DNA of 64,000 nt from CAZRXG01 sp964603985 (lineage in GTDB: Bacteria; Chloroflexota; Anaerolineae; Aggregatilineales; UBA3940), in NCBI GenBank assembly GCA_964603985.1, contig CAZRXG010000008.1:1-64000 (forward strand), read 5' to 3'. Shown here in pieces: positions 27,521 through 35,472 of this stretch. Under the pieces are notes generated by a model. It worked only from the letters and a program-made list of their open reading frames with translations, made no database searches and was not told the origin of the DNA. The position numbers were made by a program, and so were the translations under genes. The first letter of the stretch is position 1. Each line of letters begins with the position of its first letter.

Positions 27521-27847
27521 TCAGCTCAGGTGCGGGAGCAGTTTCTCCAGCAGGCGATCCTTGGGCATGAAGCCGGTGATGCGCTCGGCGATCTGGCCGT
27601 CCTTAAAGAGGATCAGCGTAGGGATGCCCATGATGCCAAAAGCCTGCATGGTGTTCGGGTTTTCATCGGCGTCGAGCTTGGCGACCTTGATCTGGCCGTC
27701 GTACTCCTCGGCGATCTCGGCGACGAGAGGGCCGATCATCTTACAGGGGGCACACCACTCGGCCCAGAAATCGACCAGCACCGGCTCTGCCGAATCGAGC
27801 ACGTCACGCTCAAATGATTCGTCGGATGTTACAAACGGTTCTGACAT
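27521..27847 (-). CDS. trxA: Thioredoxin
   Basis: The 108-residue product has the active-site motif WAEWCAPCKMIGP (WCxPC with Ala) at about 29-41, the cis-Pro segment GIMGIPTLILFKDG, and the length of classical thioredoxin. It reduces disulphides in the cytoplasm using thioredoxin reductase, which is not in this window. The start ATG 27847 begins MSEPFVTSDESFERDVLDS. Confidence 0.96.
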   Translation of the reverse strand: MSEPFVTSDESFERDVLDSAEPVLVDFWAEWCAPCKMIGPLVAEIAEEYDGQIKVAKLDADENPNTMQAFGIMGIPTLILFKDGQIAERITGFMPKDRLLEKLLPHLS

Positions 27848-27980
27848 TCTCTTGACTCCTCGAAGATGATGTAACTACAGCCGGTATAGAGACGTTGTGT
27901 CCCGCCGGAGACTTACGCCGGAGCGCCATGATACTACCACGCGCACAGTCGCGGGGCAAGCCCGGCCCGCAGTCGGGAGG

Positions 27981-28069
27981 TTTCAGGCCGCAGATGACGC
28001 GGATTACACAGATTTTGGGCACTTTTCACCCGGCGCTGTGTGGCCGGGAACGCTCAACTGCGTAAGTCC
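27981..28069. repeat. Right half of the MITE-like repeat
   Basis: It begins in the shared core (CCGCAGATGACGCGGATTAC) and contains TTTTCACCCGGCGCTGTGTG. It ends with CAACTGCGTAAGTCC (28055-28069), which is the exact inverse of the left end GGACTTACGCAGTTG at 8928. The left end is missing. It lies between thioredoxin and the CAP/LysM gene, overlapping no coding sequence. Confidence 0.6.
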
Positions 28070-28071
28070 TG

Positions 28072-29022
28072 TTATTGTTTGCGTGAAGCTAAAGTTCTCA
28101 CCACTGCGATGCCTGCCAATGTCAATATTCCTAACCCTACAATCAGGTACAGCGAAGGCTTCTTTGCTCCTCTGGAAGTTCGCGAATCGGTTACATCAAG
28201 CGTTGGCACCACGCCGGTGGTCTGTCCCGGTACTACAGGAGATTCGAGCGTGGCTTCGGTGGGGGTCTGGGGTGATGGAGTATTGGTGGGTAGTGTTGGC
28301 GCACGCACAAGCAGAATGTCACCTGGATGCAGAATCGAGTCTTCTGTCAGGCCGTTGAGTGCCAGCAACTCGGCTACATCAATGCCATAGAAAGCTGCAA
28401 TTGTCCAGGCCGTCTGTCCGGATTGGACTTTGTGATAGATTGCTCCGGTCTCGTCAGGTTCGCTCAGCACGAAAGGAATATCGGGGACGGCTTCGGGGAC
28501 AGTTTTAGGGACGGTTTCCTGCTCCCCGGTGCTGCCCGGTGGAGAATCTCCGGCGACCCATCCAACCATCATGACGTACCATGAGTAGCCATTCGCTTCT
28601 GCATACCCAACCCCAATATGCTCGTAGTCGGATGAGACCATGGCATTGAGATGGCCCCAGTCGCTTTGCCACATTCTTACGACGAGGGCGGGGGTGTTGA
28701 TGCTTGCCGTACCATGCGCGGCATTTTCCGTAGCATATGATCTTGCGCCATTGCCATAGCCTGCTGCCTGGGCTCGATCGTTGGGCGAACTGCCACCCGG
28801 CCCATCGTGACCGATATGGTTGTTTGCGGCACTCCAACTCGCTTGAGCCTGAGCAACACCCATCAGCACCTCATCGACCTGATAGGGAGGAACACCGTAA
28901 GAAGCTCTCAGCTCATTCACGAGTCGAATGACCTCACTCGCCGGGTCGCCCTGAGCCTGTGCAGTGGAACTTCCCAATGGACACCACAAGCAGAGAAGAA
29001 GGCAAAATAGTAACCGGCTCAC
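28072..29022 (-). CDS. Secreted CAP/SCP domain protein with LysM and C-terminal anchor
   Basis: From GTG 29022, with GGGGA upstream, the product is about 316 residues: a signal peptide (about 1-24, ending STAQAQ), a CAP domain (about 28-165) with VNELRASYGVPPYQVDE, HIGHDGPGG and GHLNAMVSSDYEHIGVG, then a Pro-rich link, a LysM domain with YHKVQSGQTAWTIAAFYGID, a Pro/Thr linker, and a C-terminal helix followed by RTLASRKQ. LysM binds peptidoglycan or related glycans; CAP domains are secreted modules of varied function. It would be tethered to the cell surface. The longer frame from 29070 adds a polar head before the signal peptide and is less likely. Confidence 0.88.
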   Translation of the reverse strand: MSRLLFCLLLCLWCPLGSSTAQAQGDPASEVIRLVNELRASYGVPPYQVDEVLMGVAQAQASWSAANNHIGHDGPGGSSPNDRAQAAGYGNGARSYATENAAHGTASINTPALVVRMWQSDWGHLNAMVSSDYEHIGVGYAEANGYSWYVMMVGWVAGDSPPGSTGEQETVPKTVPEAVPDIPFVLSEPDETGAIYHKVQSGQTAWTIAAFYGIDVAELLALNGLTEDSILHPGDILLVRAPTLPTNTPSPQTPTEATLESPVVPGQTTGVVPTLDVTDSRTSRGAKKPSLYLIVGLGILTLAGIAVVRTLASRKQ

Positions 29023-29210
29023 ATTCTCTATCCCCTGGTTTTGCTTGGCATGGCTAAGACAGTCTACCATTCCTCGGCTGGCCTAGCCACGACTAACGAT
29101 GTGGCGATGGGGGGCCGAGGCGCACTTTTGCCAACGCAGAGAACGCGATACACTTGTAGCAACACGATAAACCGTGTCCCTACGCAATTCGACGAGGAGA
29201 AGAAACCAGC

Positions 29211-30662
29211 ATGGCAGAAAAGGGCGTCACCCCGCAGAGCGAGGATTTTTCGCGTTGGTACACCGACGTGGTGCAGAAGACCGATCTGGCCGACTACGCA
29301 CCGGTGCGCGGCTGCATGATCATCAAGCCGTATGGCTACGAATTGTGGGAGAACGTTAAGGCGGGGCTGGATAAGCGCTTCAAGGCGACCGGCCACAAGA
29401 ACGCCTATTTCCCGCTGTTCATCCCGATGAGCTTTTTGCAGCGCGAGGCCGAGCACGTCGAGGGCTTCGCGCCGGAGCTGGCGGTCGTCACACACGGCGG
29501 TGGCAAGGAGCTTGAGGAGCCGCTGGTCGTGCGGCCCACCTCGGAGACGGTGATCGGGCACGCCTTCTCGCAGTGGATTCAGTCGCACCGCGACCTGCCG
29601 CTGCTGATCAACCAGTGGGCCAACGTGGTGCGCTGGGAGCTGCGGACGCGGCTGTTTTTGCGCACGCTCGAATTCCTGTGGCAGGAGGGCCACACCGCCC
29701 ACGCGACTTACGAAGAGGCGCAGGAAGAAACGATGCGTATGCTCGACGTGTACGCCGACTTCGCGATCAACGAGGCGGCGATCCCGGTCGTCAAGGGGCG
29801 CAAGAGTGACAGCGAGAAGTTCGCCGGGGCGGAGGCGTCATACGCCATTGAGGCGATGGTGCGCAACCGGTGGGCGCTCCAGGCGGGCACGTCGCACAAC
29901 CTGGGACAGAACTTCGCGAAGGCGTTCGACATCAAGTATCTGGACGAGGGCAACGAGCTTCAGTACTGCTGGACGACCTCGTGGGGCCTGAGCACGCGCA
30001 TGGTCGGGGCGATCATCATGGCGCACGGCGACGATCAGGGCCTGCGCCTGCCGCCCAGACTGGCACCGATCCAGGTGGTGGTGATCCCGATTTACAAGAA
30101 CGATGAGCAGAAGCGGGTGGTGATGGACAGCGTGGCGCGGCTGGCCGACAGCCTGCTGAGTGTGGGGATGCGCGTCCACGTGGACGACCGTGAGGGCGTG
30201 ACGCCGGGCTTCAAGTACAACGACTGGGAGATGCGCGGCGTGCCGGTGCGGCTGGAGGTCGGGCCGAGGGACGTGGAGAGCGGTAAGGCGGTGCTGGCGC
30301 GGCGGGACGTGCCCGGCAAAGACGGCAAGCGGAGCGTGGAGCAGGCCAGGATCATCCCGGAGGTGACGCGGACGCTGAACGACGTGCAGAAGAACCTGCT
30401 GCAACAGGCGACCGAGTTCCGTGACGCCCACATGCACGAGGCCAACAGCTACGACGAGCTGAAGGAGATCGTCGAGGATGGGTGGGCGCTGATCTGGCAC
30501 TGTGGGACGGCGGAGTGCGAGGGCAAGATCCAGGAGGAGACCAAAGCCACGTCGCGCTGCTTCCCGCTGGATGCCAACAAAAAGGAACCGGCCAAGGGAA
30601 AGAAGTGCGCGGTGTGCGGCCAACCGGCACAGGGGAAGGCGTACTTCGCGCGGGCGTATTAG
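29211..30662 (+). CDS. proS: Prolyl-tRNA synthetase, type 3 (archaeal/eukaryotic-like)
   Basis: The 483-residue product has class II synthetase motifs: RGCMIIKPYGYELWENV, VVRPTSETVIGHAFSQWI and the motif 2 region WANVVRWELRTRLFLRTLEF. It lacks the bacterial insertion domain and ends with a zinc-binding domain (CGTAECEGKI, then KKCAVCGQPAQGKAYFARAY). It attaches proline to tRNA. The short form is the archaeal-type ProRS, found in some bacteria including Chloroflexota. GAGGAG precedes ATG 29211. Confidence 0.97.
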   Translation: MAEKGVTPQSEDFSRWYTDVVQKTDLADYAPVRGCMIIKPYGYELWENVKAGLDKRFKATGHKNAYFPLFIPMSFLQREAEHVEGFAPELAVVTHGGGKELEEPLVVRPTSETVIGHAFSQWIQSHRDLPLLINQWANVVRWELRTRLFLRTLEFLWQEGHTAHATYEEAQEETMRMLDVYADFAINEAAIPVVKGRKSDSEKFAGAEASYAIEAMVRNRWALQAGTSHNLGQNFAKAFDIKYLDEGNELQYCWTTSWGLSTRMVGAIIMAHGDDQGLRLPPRLAPIQVVVIPIYKNDEQKRVVMDSVARLADSLLSVGMRVHVDDREGVTPGFKYNDWEMRGVPVRLEVGPRDVESGKAVLARRDVPGKDGKRSVEQARIIPEVTRTLNDVQKNLLQQATEFRDAHMHEANSYDELKEIVEDGWALIWHCGTAECEGKIQEETKATSRCFPLDANKKEPAKGKKCAVCGQPAQGKAYFARAY

Positions 30663-30821
30663 CCGGGTGAGGGCGACGAATCGAGCAGCCGACCGGGGCG
30701 CATTGTGGCAGCACAGTCGATCCCGGTCTTTGATCTGTGTATACTCATAGGCATAGACAGGCCGGTCAGATCGGGCCGTTTGGGCGCGGGATGGTATCCC
30801 GTCGCCGGTTGAGCATGAGCC

Positions 30822-31874
30822 ATGCCCACGCTGTACAACTGGTTTGAGCGCGAATACGAGCGCCTGGAAACAGAAGGCAAAGGGGAGCTGGTTAAGCAAT
30901 TCGATGCCTTCAGGCGTGCGTTCCTGGATTACGAGTACCAGGCCGCGCTGGATGCGATCCCGGTGCTGCACGAACTGACGGACGCATTTGGCGAGCCGGG
31001 GATGCGCCTGGCGACCGACTACTATCGCATGGCGGCGGAGACATACTGGCTGGGCAACCTGGCGCGCGGGCTGGACATCGCGACCCAATCGACCGTCCGG
31101 GCGCGGTCGGTGTTGTGCGCGGGGGAGGTGCTTGAACTGTACCTGCGCATCGACCTGCTGTTTGCGTGGCTGGACACCGACGGCCCCGGCTACGCCGCCG
31201 AGGTGCTGGCGGCCTTTAACGAGATGCCGGGCTACCTGCCCAGGGATCTAGCCGTGCGCTTCAAGATTCTTTATGCCTACGACCTGATGCATGGCGGCGC
31301 GACCGAGGAAGCGCTGGCGATGATCTTCGCCATCCTGTCCGAGCTGGGCGAGGATTGGCCGCGCCCGTTTCACCACTTCATGCGCGCCGACGCGCTGGCC
31401 CGCGTTGGGCGGCTGGAGGAGGCGCTGGCCGACTACCGGACCGCGATGCAGGGCTTCAACCGTATGGGTCACACAATTGAAGGCGTGGCGATGCAGATCA
31501 ACGCGGGGAGCACGCTGGTCGAGATGGGGTGCGTCGAGGAGGGGTTGGAGGCCCTGGAGGCGGCGTACTCGGCGGCCGGGCGCTCGCTGAACCGTGCCCA
31601 CGTCGGGATGGCGCAGGGCGCAATCGGGCGGGCGCTGACTCAGCTTGAGTGCTATGCGGAGGCCGTCGAGTGGTTCACGGGCGCGTTGAACACATTGGAT
31701 GGATTGGGATGGCTGCGGCTGGAAGCGGAACTGGCGTTGGAGCGGCTGAGGGTCGCCCGGCAGTGGGGTGGGACGGCGGAGCGGTGGGCATGGGAGAGCG
31801 ACGCCTGGCGGCGCGTTGGCTACCTGCGCTCGACCGACCTGCGGGACGAGCTGGCGGGGATCGACAGTGAGTAG
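30822..31874 (+). CDS. TPR-like helical repeat protein (paralogue 1)
   Basis: The 350-residue, almost wholly helical product has repeated 30-40-residue units such as RVGRLEEALADYRTAMQGFN and LVEMGCVEEGLEALEAAYSA, typical of tetratricopeptide-type scaffolds. It ends with GWLRLEAELALERLRVAR and LRSTDL. The next gene, overlapping by 8 bases, ends with the very similar GWLRDEAQMSIERLEAMR and LRSTDL, so the two are diverged tandem duplicates. There is no signal peptide, so the protein is cytoplasmic. Its partners are unknown. Confidence 0.8.
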   Translation: MPTLYNWFEREYERLETEGKGELVKQFDAFRRAFLDYEYQAALDAIPVLHELTDAFGEPGMRLATDYYRMAAETYWLGNLARGLDIATQSTVRARSVLCAGEVLELYLRIDLLFAWLDTDGPGYAAEVLAAFNEMPGYLPRDLAVRFKILYAYDLMHGGATEEALAMIFAILSELGEDWPRPFHHFMRADALARVGRLEEALADYRTAMQGFNRMGHTIEGVAMQINAGSTLVEMGCVEEGLEALEAAYSAAGRSLNRAHVGMAQGAIGRALTQLECYAEAVEWFTGALNTLDGLGWLRLEAELALERLRVARQWGGTAERWAWESDAWRRVGYLRSTDLRDELAGIDSE

Positions 31875-32928
31875 CCTGGGCCGGTGGCTGGAAACCCAGC
31901 GCTGTCAACTGCCGCTGCCCGTGTGGCTGGATCTCAGCCTGGGTGTGGCACGCCTCGATGGGCTGGTGAAGCGCGAAGAATTTTCCGCAGCCGAGCTGCA
32001 ACTGTCCGGCCTGTACAGCCTGATCCGCAAGCACGACCTCCAGGAGTGGCAGGTTTTCGTGCAGTTGATGGAGGGGTCGCTGGTGCTGGCCGCAACCAGC
32101 AACCTGAACCGGGTGATGGACATCGGCATGCGGGCGCTATCGACCGCCGAGCGAGTCACCGGCACACACAGCCACGCGCTTCGGCTGGGCGCTCGCCTGC
32201 TGGTGACGCGCTGCTGGTTGAAGATCGACGAGGTGGGCTACGCGCGGGAGGCGCTGGCCGTCGGGGAGGACACGCTAACCGGCAACGACCTGGGCGAGTG
32301 GGAGTTCTGGTTCCTGGCTTCCAACGCGTGGGCACTGTGGGCACTGGGACGGCAGGAGGAGGCCAACGCGGTGCTGGCGTCCATGCTGGTCAAACGACCG
32401 GTCTGGACGAACAAAGCCGACGAATTTGAGGGGCGGGCCTACATCGCCTACCGGATGCGGCGGCAGGCCGAGGCGGCGGGGTATTACAAGCAGGCGGCGG
32501 CGTACTTTGAGGCGGATGGGCTGCTCTACAGCGCGACGCGTTGCAGGCTCAACCGGGCGCTGTGCCTGCTGGAGGTCGGCGAGCATGAGGCGTCGCTGGG
32601 GCTGTTGGAGGAGACGCTGCCCCGCACGCACCACCTGAGCAACCCACACTACCGGGGATTGGGTCACTGCTTCCGGGGGCGCAACGCGCTCGCGCTTCAC
32701 GATTACGAGCGCGCGGTCGAGGATCTGAACCAGGCGTTGACGCTTTACAAGGGGCGCGGATGGCTGCGCGACGAGGCCCAGATGTCCATCGAGCGGCTGG
32801 AGGCGATGCGGGCGCTGGGCGGCCACTCTGATTGGGAGGAAGCTGCCGGGTGCGCGCGCCAGTGTGTGTCGCGGTTACGCTCGACGGATCTGCAGCCGCG
32901 TCTGGCGGAGGCGCTGAGGGGGCACTGA
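31867..32928 (+). CDS. TPR-like helical repeat protein (paralogue 2)
   Basis: The start is GTG 31867, inside the end of the previous gene (stop TAG 31872-31874), with GGGGA six bases before it. The earlier in-frame ATG at 31768 lies deep in paralogue 1 and is rejected. The product of 353 residues is helical throughout, with units such as ALWALGRQEEANAVLASML, CLLEVGEHEASLGLLEETL and ALHDYERAVEDLNQALTLYK. The overlap implies translational coupling and probably interaction of the two proteins. Function is unknown. Confidence 0.8.
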   Translation: MSSLGRWLETQRCQLPLPVWLDLSLGVARLDGLVKREEFSAAELQLSGLYSLIRKHDLQEWQVFVQLMEGSLVLAATSNLNRVMDIGMRALSTAERVTGTHSHALRLGARLLVTRCWLKIDEVGYAREALAVGEDTLTGNDLGEWEFWFLASNAWALWALGRQEEANAVLASMLVKRPVWTNKADEFEGRAYIAYRMRRQAEAAGYYKQAAAYFEADGLLYSATRCRLNRALCLLEVGEHEASLGLLEETLPRTHHLSNPHYRGLGHCFRGRNALALHDYERAVEDLNQALTLYKGRGWLRDEAQMSIERLEAMRALGGHSDWEEAAGCARQCVSRLRSTDLQPRLAEALRGH

Positions 32929-32974
32929 GCGCGGCCTCAAGGAGCTTCGAGGTGCCCGGCCAGGCCAATAGAGG

Positions 32975-33547
32975 CTATTTTTTCTCCTTACCGGCAGTCT
33001 TGGGCATGCCTTGGATGTGCACCATCAGTATCATGTTGCCCAGGCCCAGCAGGACTTCGTCCTTGAGGGCCATCGCCACACCGACCCCGGAGCGCACCCC
33101 ATCGACGGTGGTGCCGTTGGTGCTGCCCTGGTCGATCACGAACAGGTTGGTCGGAGTGGGACGCAGCATGGCGTGCTCGCGTGAGACGCCCAGCTTTTGC
33201 GCTTCGCAGGCTTCGAGGTCGATGATGATGCGGCCCGGCCGGCTGTGGCCGCGCCCCAGGATGACATCGCCGTACAGGTCAATCCCCATCAACATGCGTC
33301 GGTCTTCGACGTAGAATTCCAGCATCAGACGCCAGGGTTCCTTGATCAGCAGTTCGTCGTCTTCTTCTGGCTCGTATGGCAGCGGGCGATAGGTGACATC
33401 CTCCGACCGGGCGTGGAAGCCGAAGGGTGTGTAATGTGCCATGAAGCGGTCGAAGACCGTCTCCATCAACTCGTTGGCGTCAAGTGGGACGACGTAGGTT
33501 TCTTCCCGGTCTGTTGGCTCGTGGCTCTTAGATGGCTCGTCGCTCAT
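32975..33547 (-). CDS. FHA domain protein
   Basis: The 190-residue product has an N-terminal region of about 95 residues without a known domain and a C-terminal FHA domain: DVILGRGHSRPGRIIIDLEA, SREHAMLRP and QGSTNGTTVDG. These carry the conserved Arg, Ser-Arg-x-His and Asn used to bind phosphothreonine. It likely reads Ser/Thr phosphorylation. It is convergent with the TPR gene pair. A second FHA protein is encoded at 60.7 kb. No kinase gene is adjacent. Confidence 0.88.
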   Translation of the reverse strand: MSDEPSKSHEPTDREETYVVPLDANELMETVFDRFMAHYTPFGFHARSEDVTYRPLPYEPEEDDELLIKEPWRLMLEFYVEDRRMLMGIDLYGDVILGRGHSRPGRIIIDLEACEAQKLGVSREHAMLRPTPTNLFVIDQGSTNGTTVDGVRSGVGVAMALKDEVLLGLGNMILMVHIQGMPKTAGKEKK

Positions 33548-33713
33548 AGGAATCGGCGCAAGGAGCCGCCCTGCCGGGCGGAGGAGTGCGCCCTCTCTCC
33601 TTTCTGTGGCTATTCCGTCCGTCTCTCTAAATCACGTAATCTTTCAAGCCGACAGGGTCGTCACATGCAGTATATCCGGGTATGGGCTTTTCGCAAATCG
33701 GGCGGGGGGAAGC

Positions 33714-33741
33714 TTCAGCCCACGGATGGCACGGATTTCGG
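33714..33741. repeat. Short copy of the GGATGGCACGGATT word
   Basis: CAGCCCACGGATGGCACGGA matches a word at 41088-41121 (CAGTCCACGGATGGCACGGA). It resembles the core of the dispersed repeats but has no inverted ends. Confidence 0.35.
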
Positions 33742-33802
33742 GGGTGGATGGCTGTTTTACGGTGCGGCGCGGTAGGATGCAATTGCGGGGAGGGAAAAGC
33801 TA

Positions 33803-33831
33803 TTGACAGTCTGGGGGAACTTTGCTACACT
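33803..33831 (+). promoter_or_regulatory. Promoter of the trpS T-box transcript
   Basis: TTGACA (33803-33808), 17-base spacer, TACACT (33826-33831). Transcription would start near 33838, just before the T-box leader. Confidence 0.8.
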
Positions 33832-33837
33832 GTCGGA

Positions 33838-34172
33838 CAGTAAAGAGACATACCTGAACAACGGCGAACCGGAATAGTAAACACCAAAGCGACGTTCAGA
33901 GAGCCGCCGGTGGGTGTGAGTGCGGTACGGGCGCGGGTGCCGAATGGGCCGGGGAGTTGCCGGGGCGAACGACCGGAATGGTTCAGTAGCCTGGGCCGGA
34001 GACGCCACCGTTACCAGGGCGCAGGATACCATCGTGTATTCGCTAGAGTGAAGCTGGCTTTTCCACCTTGCGCCTCACCGCAGGGTTTTTTCTTTGGCGG
34101 GGAATCCGGCTTAACAAGGGTGGCACCACGGGCAAATGGACGCTCGTCCCTTAAGGGGGACGGGCGTTTTTT
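33838..34172 (+). promoter_or_regulatory. T-box riboswitch, tryptophan-specific, upstream of trpS
   Basis: The leader has the AGAGAGCCG element of stem I (about 33898-33906), and the specifier sequence GGAATGGTTC with the codon UGG (33979-33981) for Trp. CTGAA (33854-33858) may pair with TTCAG (33982-33986) at the stem base. The T-box AAGGGTGGCACCACG (34116-34130) has UGGC at 34121-34124, which fits the GCCA end of tRNA-Trp. Uncharged tRNA-Trp should stabilise the antiterminator and allow trpS expression. A terminator follows directly (34141-34172). Confidence 0.93.
34141..34172 (+). terminator. T-box-controlled terminator before trpS
   Basis: CGCTCGTCCC (34141-34150) pairs with the following GGGGACGGGCG segment (with a G-T pair), then TTTTTT (34167-34172). 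It competes with the antiterminator that includes the T-box sequence. Confidence 0.88.
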
Positions 34173-34209
34173 GTGAGATGAGCGAACGCAAGGAGAATGT
34201 GCGAACCAT

Positions 34210-35265
34210 ATGAGTGCAGAGAACGGAAAGAAGAAGACCCGGATACTGACAGGCGACCGGCCCACCGGGAAGCTCCACCTGGGGCACTACGTCGGCACGC
34301 TGGCGAACCGCGCCAGGTTGCAGGACACACATGATCTTTTCCTGCTGATCGCCGACTACCACTCGCTGACCACCCACCCGGAGAAGGTGGACATCGAGGC
34401 GACGCGGCAGAACGCGCTTGAGGTGGTGAAGGACATCTACGCGGCGGGCGTCGATCCTGACAAGGCAACGCACTACCTGCAATCCGACGTCCCGGAGACA
34501 GCCGAGCTGACGCTGCTCTTTTCGATGCTGACCACCGTGCCGAGGTTGCAGCGCGTGCCGACGCTCAAGGAAATGATGCAAAACCTGCACATCGAGGAGC
34601 CTTCGGCGGGTCTGCTGAACTACCCGGTGTTGCAGGCCGCCGACATCCTGATCGTCAAGGGCGCGCTGGTGCCGGTGGGCAGGGACCAGGCCAGCCACAT
34701 CGAGGTGACGCGCGAGATCGCCCGGCGCTTCAACCACCGCTTCGGCGAGGTGTTCCCGGAGCCGGACGCGATGATCCCGGAGGACACGCCGACGCTGGTC
34801 GGGGTCGACGGGCAGGCCAAGATGAGCAAGAGCCTGGGCAACGCGATCCTGCTCTCCGATGACCCGGACACGGTGCACGAGAAGGTGATGAACATGTACA
34901 CCGACCCCAAGCGCATCCACGCCACCGATCCGGGCACGGTTGAGGGCAACCCGCTGTTCATCTACCACGACCTGTTCAACCCGGATCGGGAGCAGGTGGA
35001 GGAGTTCAAGGAGCGTTATCGCACGGGCAAGATCGGCGACGTGGAGTGCAAGAAGGTGCTCTCCGAGAAGCTCAATGCCTTCCTCGACCCGATCCGCGAG
35101 CGGCGGCGCTTCCTCGAAGAGCGGCCCGACGACGTGATCGACATCCTGCGGAAGGGCGTGGCGCGGGCGCGGCCCATCGCCCAGGAGACGCTCGCCCAGG
35201 CGCGCGAGGCGATGGGGCTGGTCAGCCCGCTGGGCGAGCGGGTGATCGATCTGTATCGCTCGTAG
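34210..35265 (+). CDS. trpS: Tryptophanyl-tRNA synthetase
   Basis: The 351-residue product has the class I HIGH-type motif in TGDRPTGKLHLGHYVGTL and the KMSKS motif in GQAKMSKSLGNAI. It charges tRNA-Trp. It is long for a bacterial TrpRS (about 330) by virtue of a short N-terminal tail. An AAGGAG lies 14 bases before ATG 34210, rather far. It is controlled by the T-box leader upstream, and a TrpB2-type gene follows 200 bases later. Confidence 0.97.
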   Translation: MSAENGKKKTRILTGDRPTGKLHLGHYVGTLANRARLQDTHDLFLLIADYHSLTTHPEKVDIEATRQNALEVVKDIYAAGVDPDKATHYLQSDVPETAELTLLFSMLTTVPRLQRVPTLKEMMQNLHIEEPSAGLLNYPVLQAADILIVKGALVPVGRDQASHIEVTREIARRFNHRFGEVFPEPDAMIPEDTPTLVGVDGQAKMSKSLGNAILLSDDPDTVHEKVMNMYTDPKRIHATDPGTVEGNPLFIYHDLFNPDREQVEEFKERYRTGKIGDVECKKVLSEKLNAFLDPIRERRRFLEERPDDVIDILRKGVARARPIAQETLAQAREAMGLVSPLGERVIDLYRS

Positions 35266-35276
35266 AACGAAGGACA

Positions 35277-35295
35277 GGCAGGGGATGAGCCTGCC
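35277..35295 (+). other. Hairpin after trpS
   Basis: GGCAGG (35277-35282) pairs with CCTGCC (35290-35295). No T-run follows, so it is not a typical terminator; transcripts from trpS may read on into trpB. Confidence 0.4.
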
Positions 35296-35408
35296 CCCGA
35301 CGTGATGAGGAGGTGCACACAGAACACAGGATGAAGCGGCCAACCCGTTTGTGAACCGGCCCCGGCGGAGCGAAGTCCGGCCCCGGCCCGGTCGATCAGG
35401 GCGATGCG

Positions 35409-35436
35409 CAGGTCCTAATCGACAAGAGGGGACCTG
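35409..35436 (+). other. Hairpin in the trpB leader
   Basis: CAGGTCC (35409-35415) is perfectly complementary to GGACCTG (35430-35436) with a 14-base loop. It lies 37 bases before the trpB start. It may affect expression, but I see no leader peptide with Trp codons. Confidence 0.4.
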
Positions 35437-35472
35437 GACGATTATTCTGAACTTCGTTGAGGAGGCATCACA

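Noticed and set aside
35277..35436. Possible second T-box or Trp leader before the TrpB2 gene
   Set aside because: No T-box core (GGTGGNACC), no specifier element and no leader peptide with Trp codons; only two simple hairpins are present.
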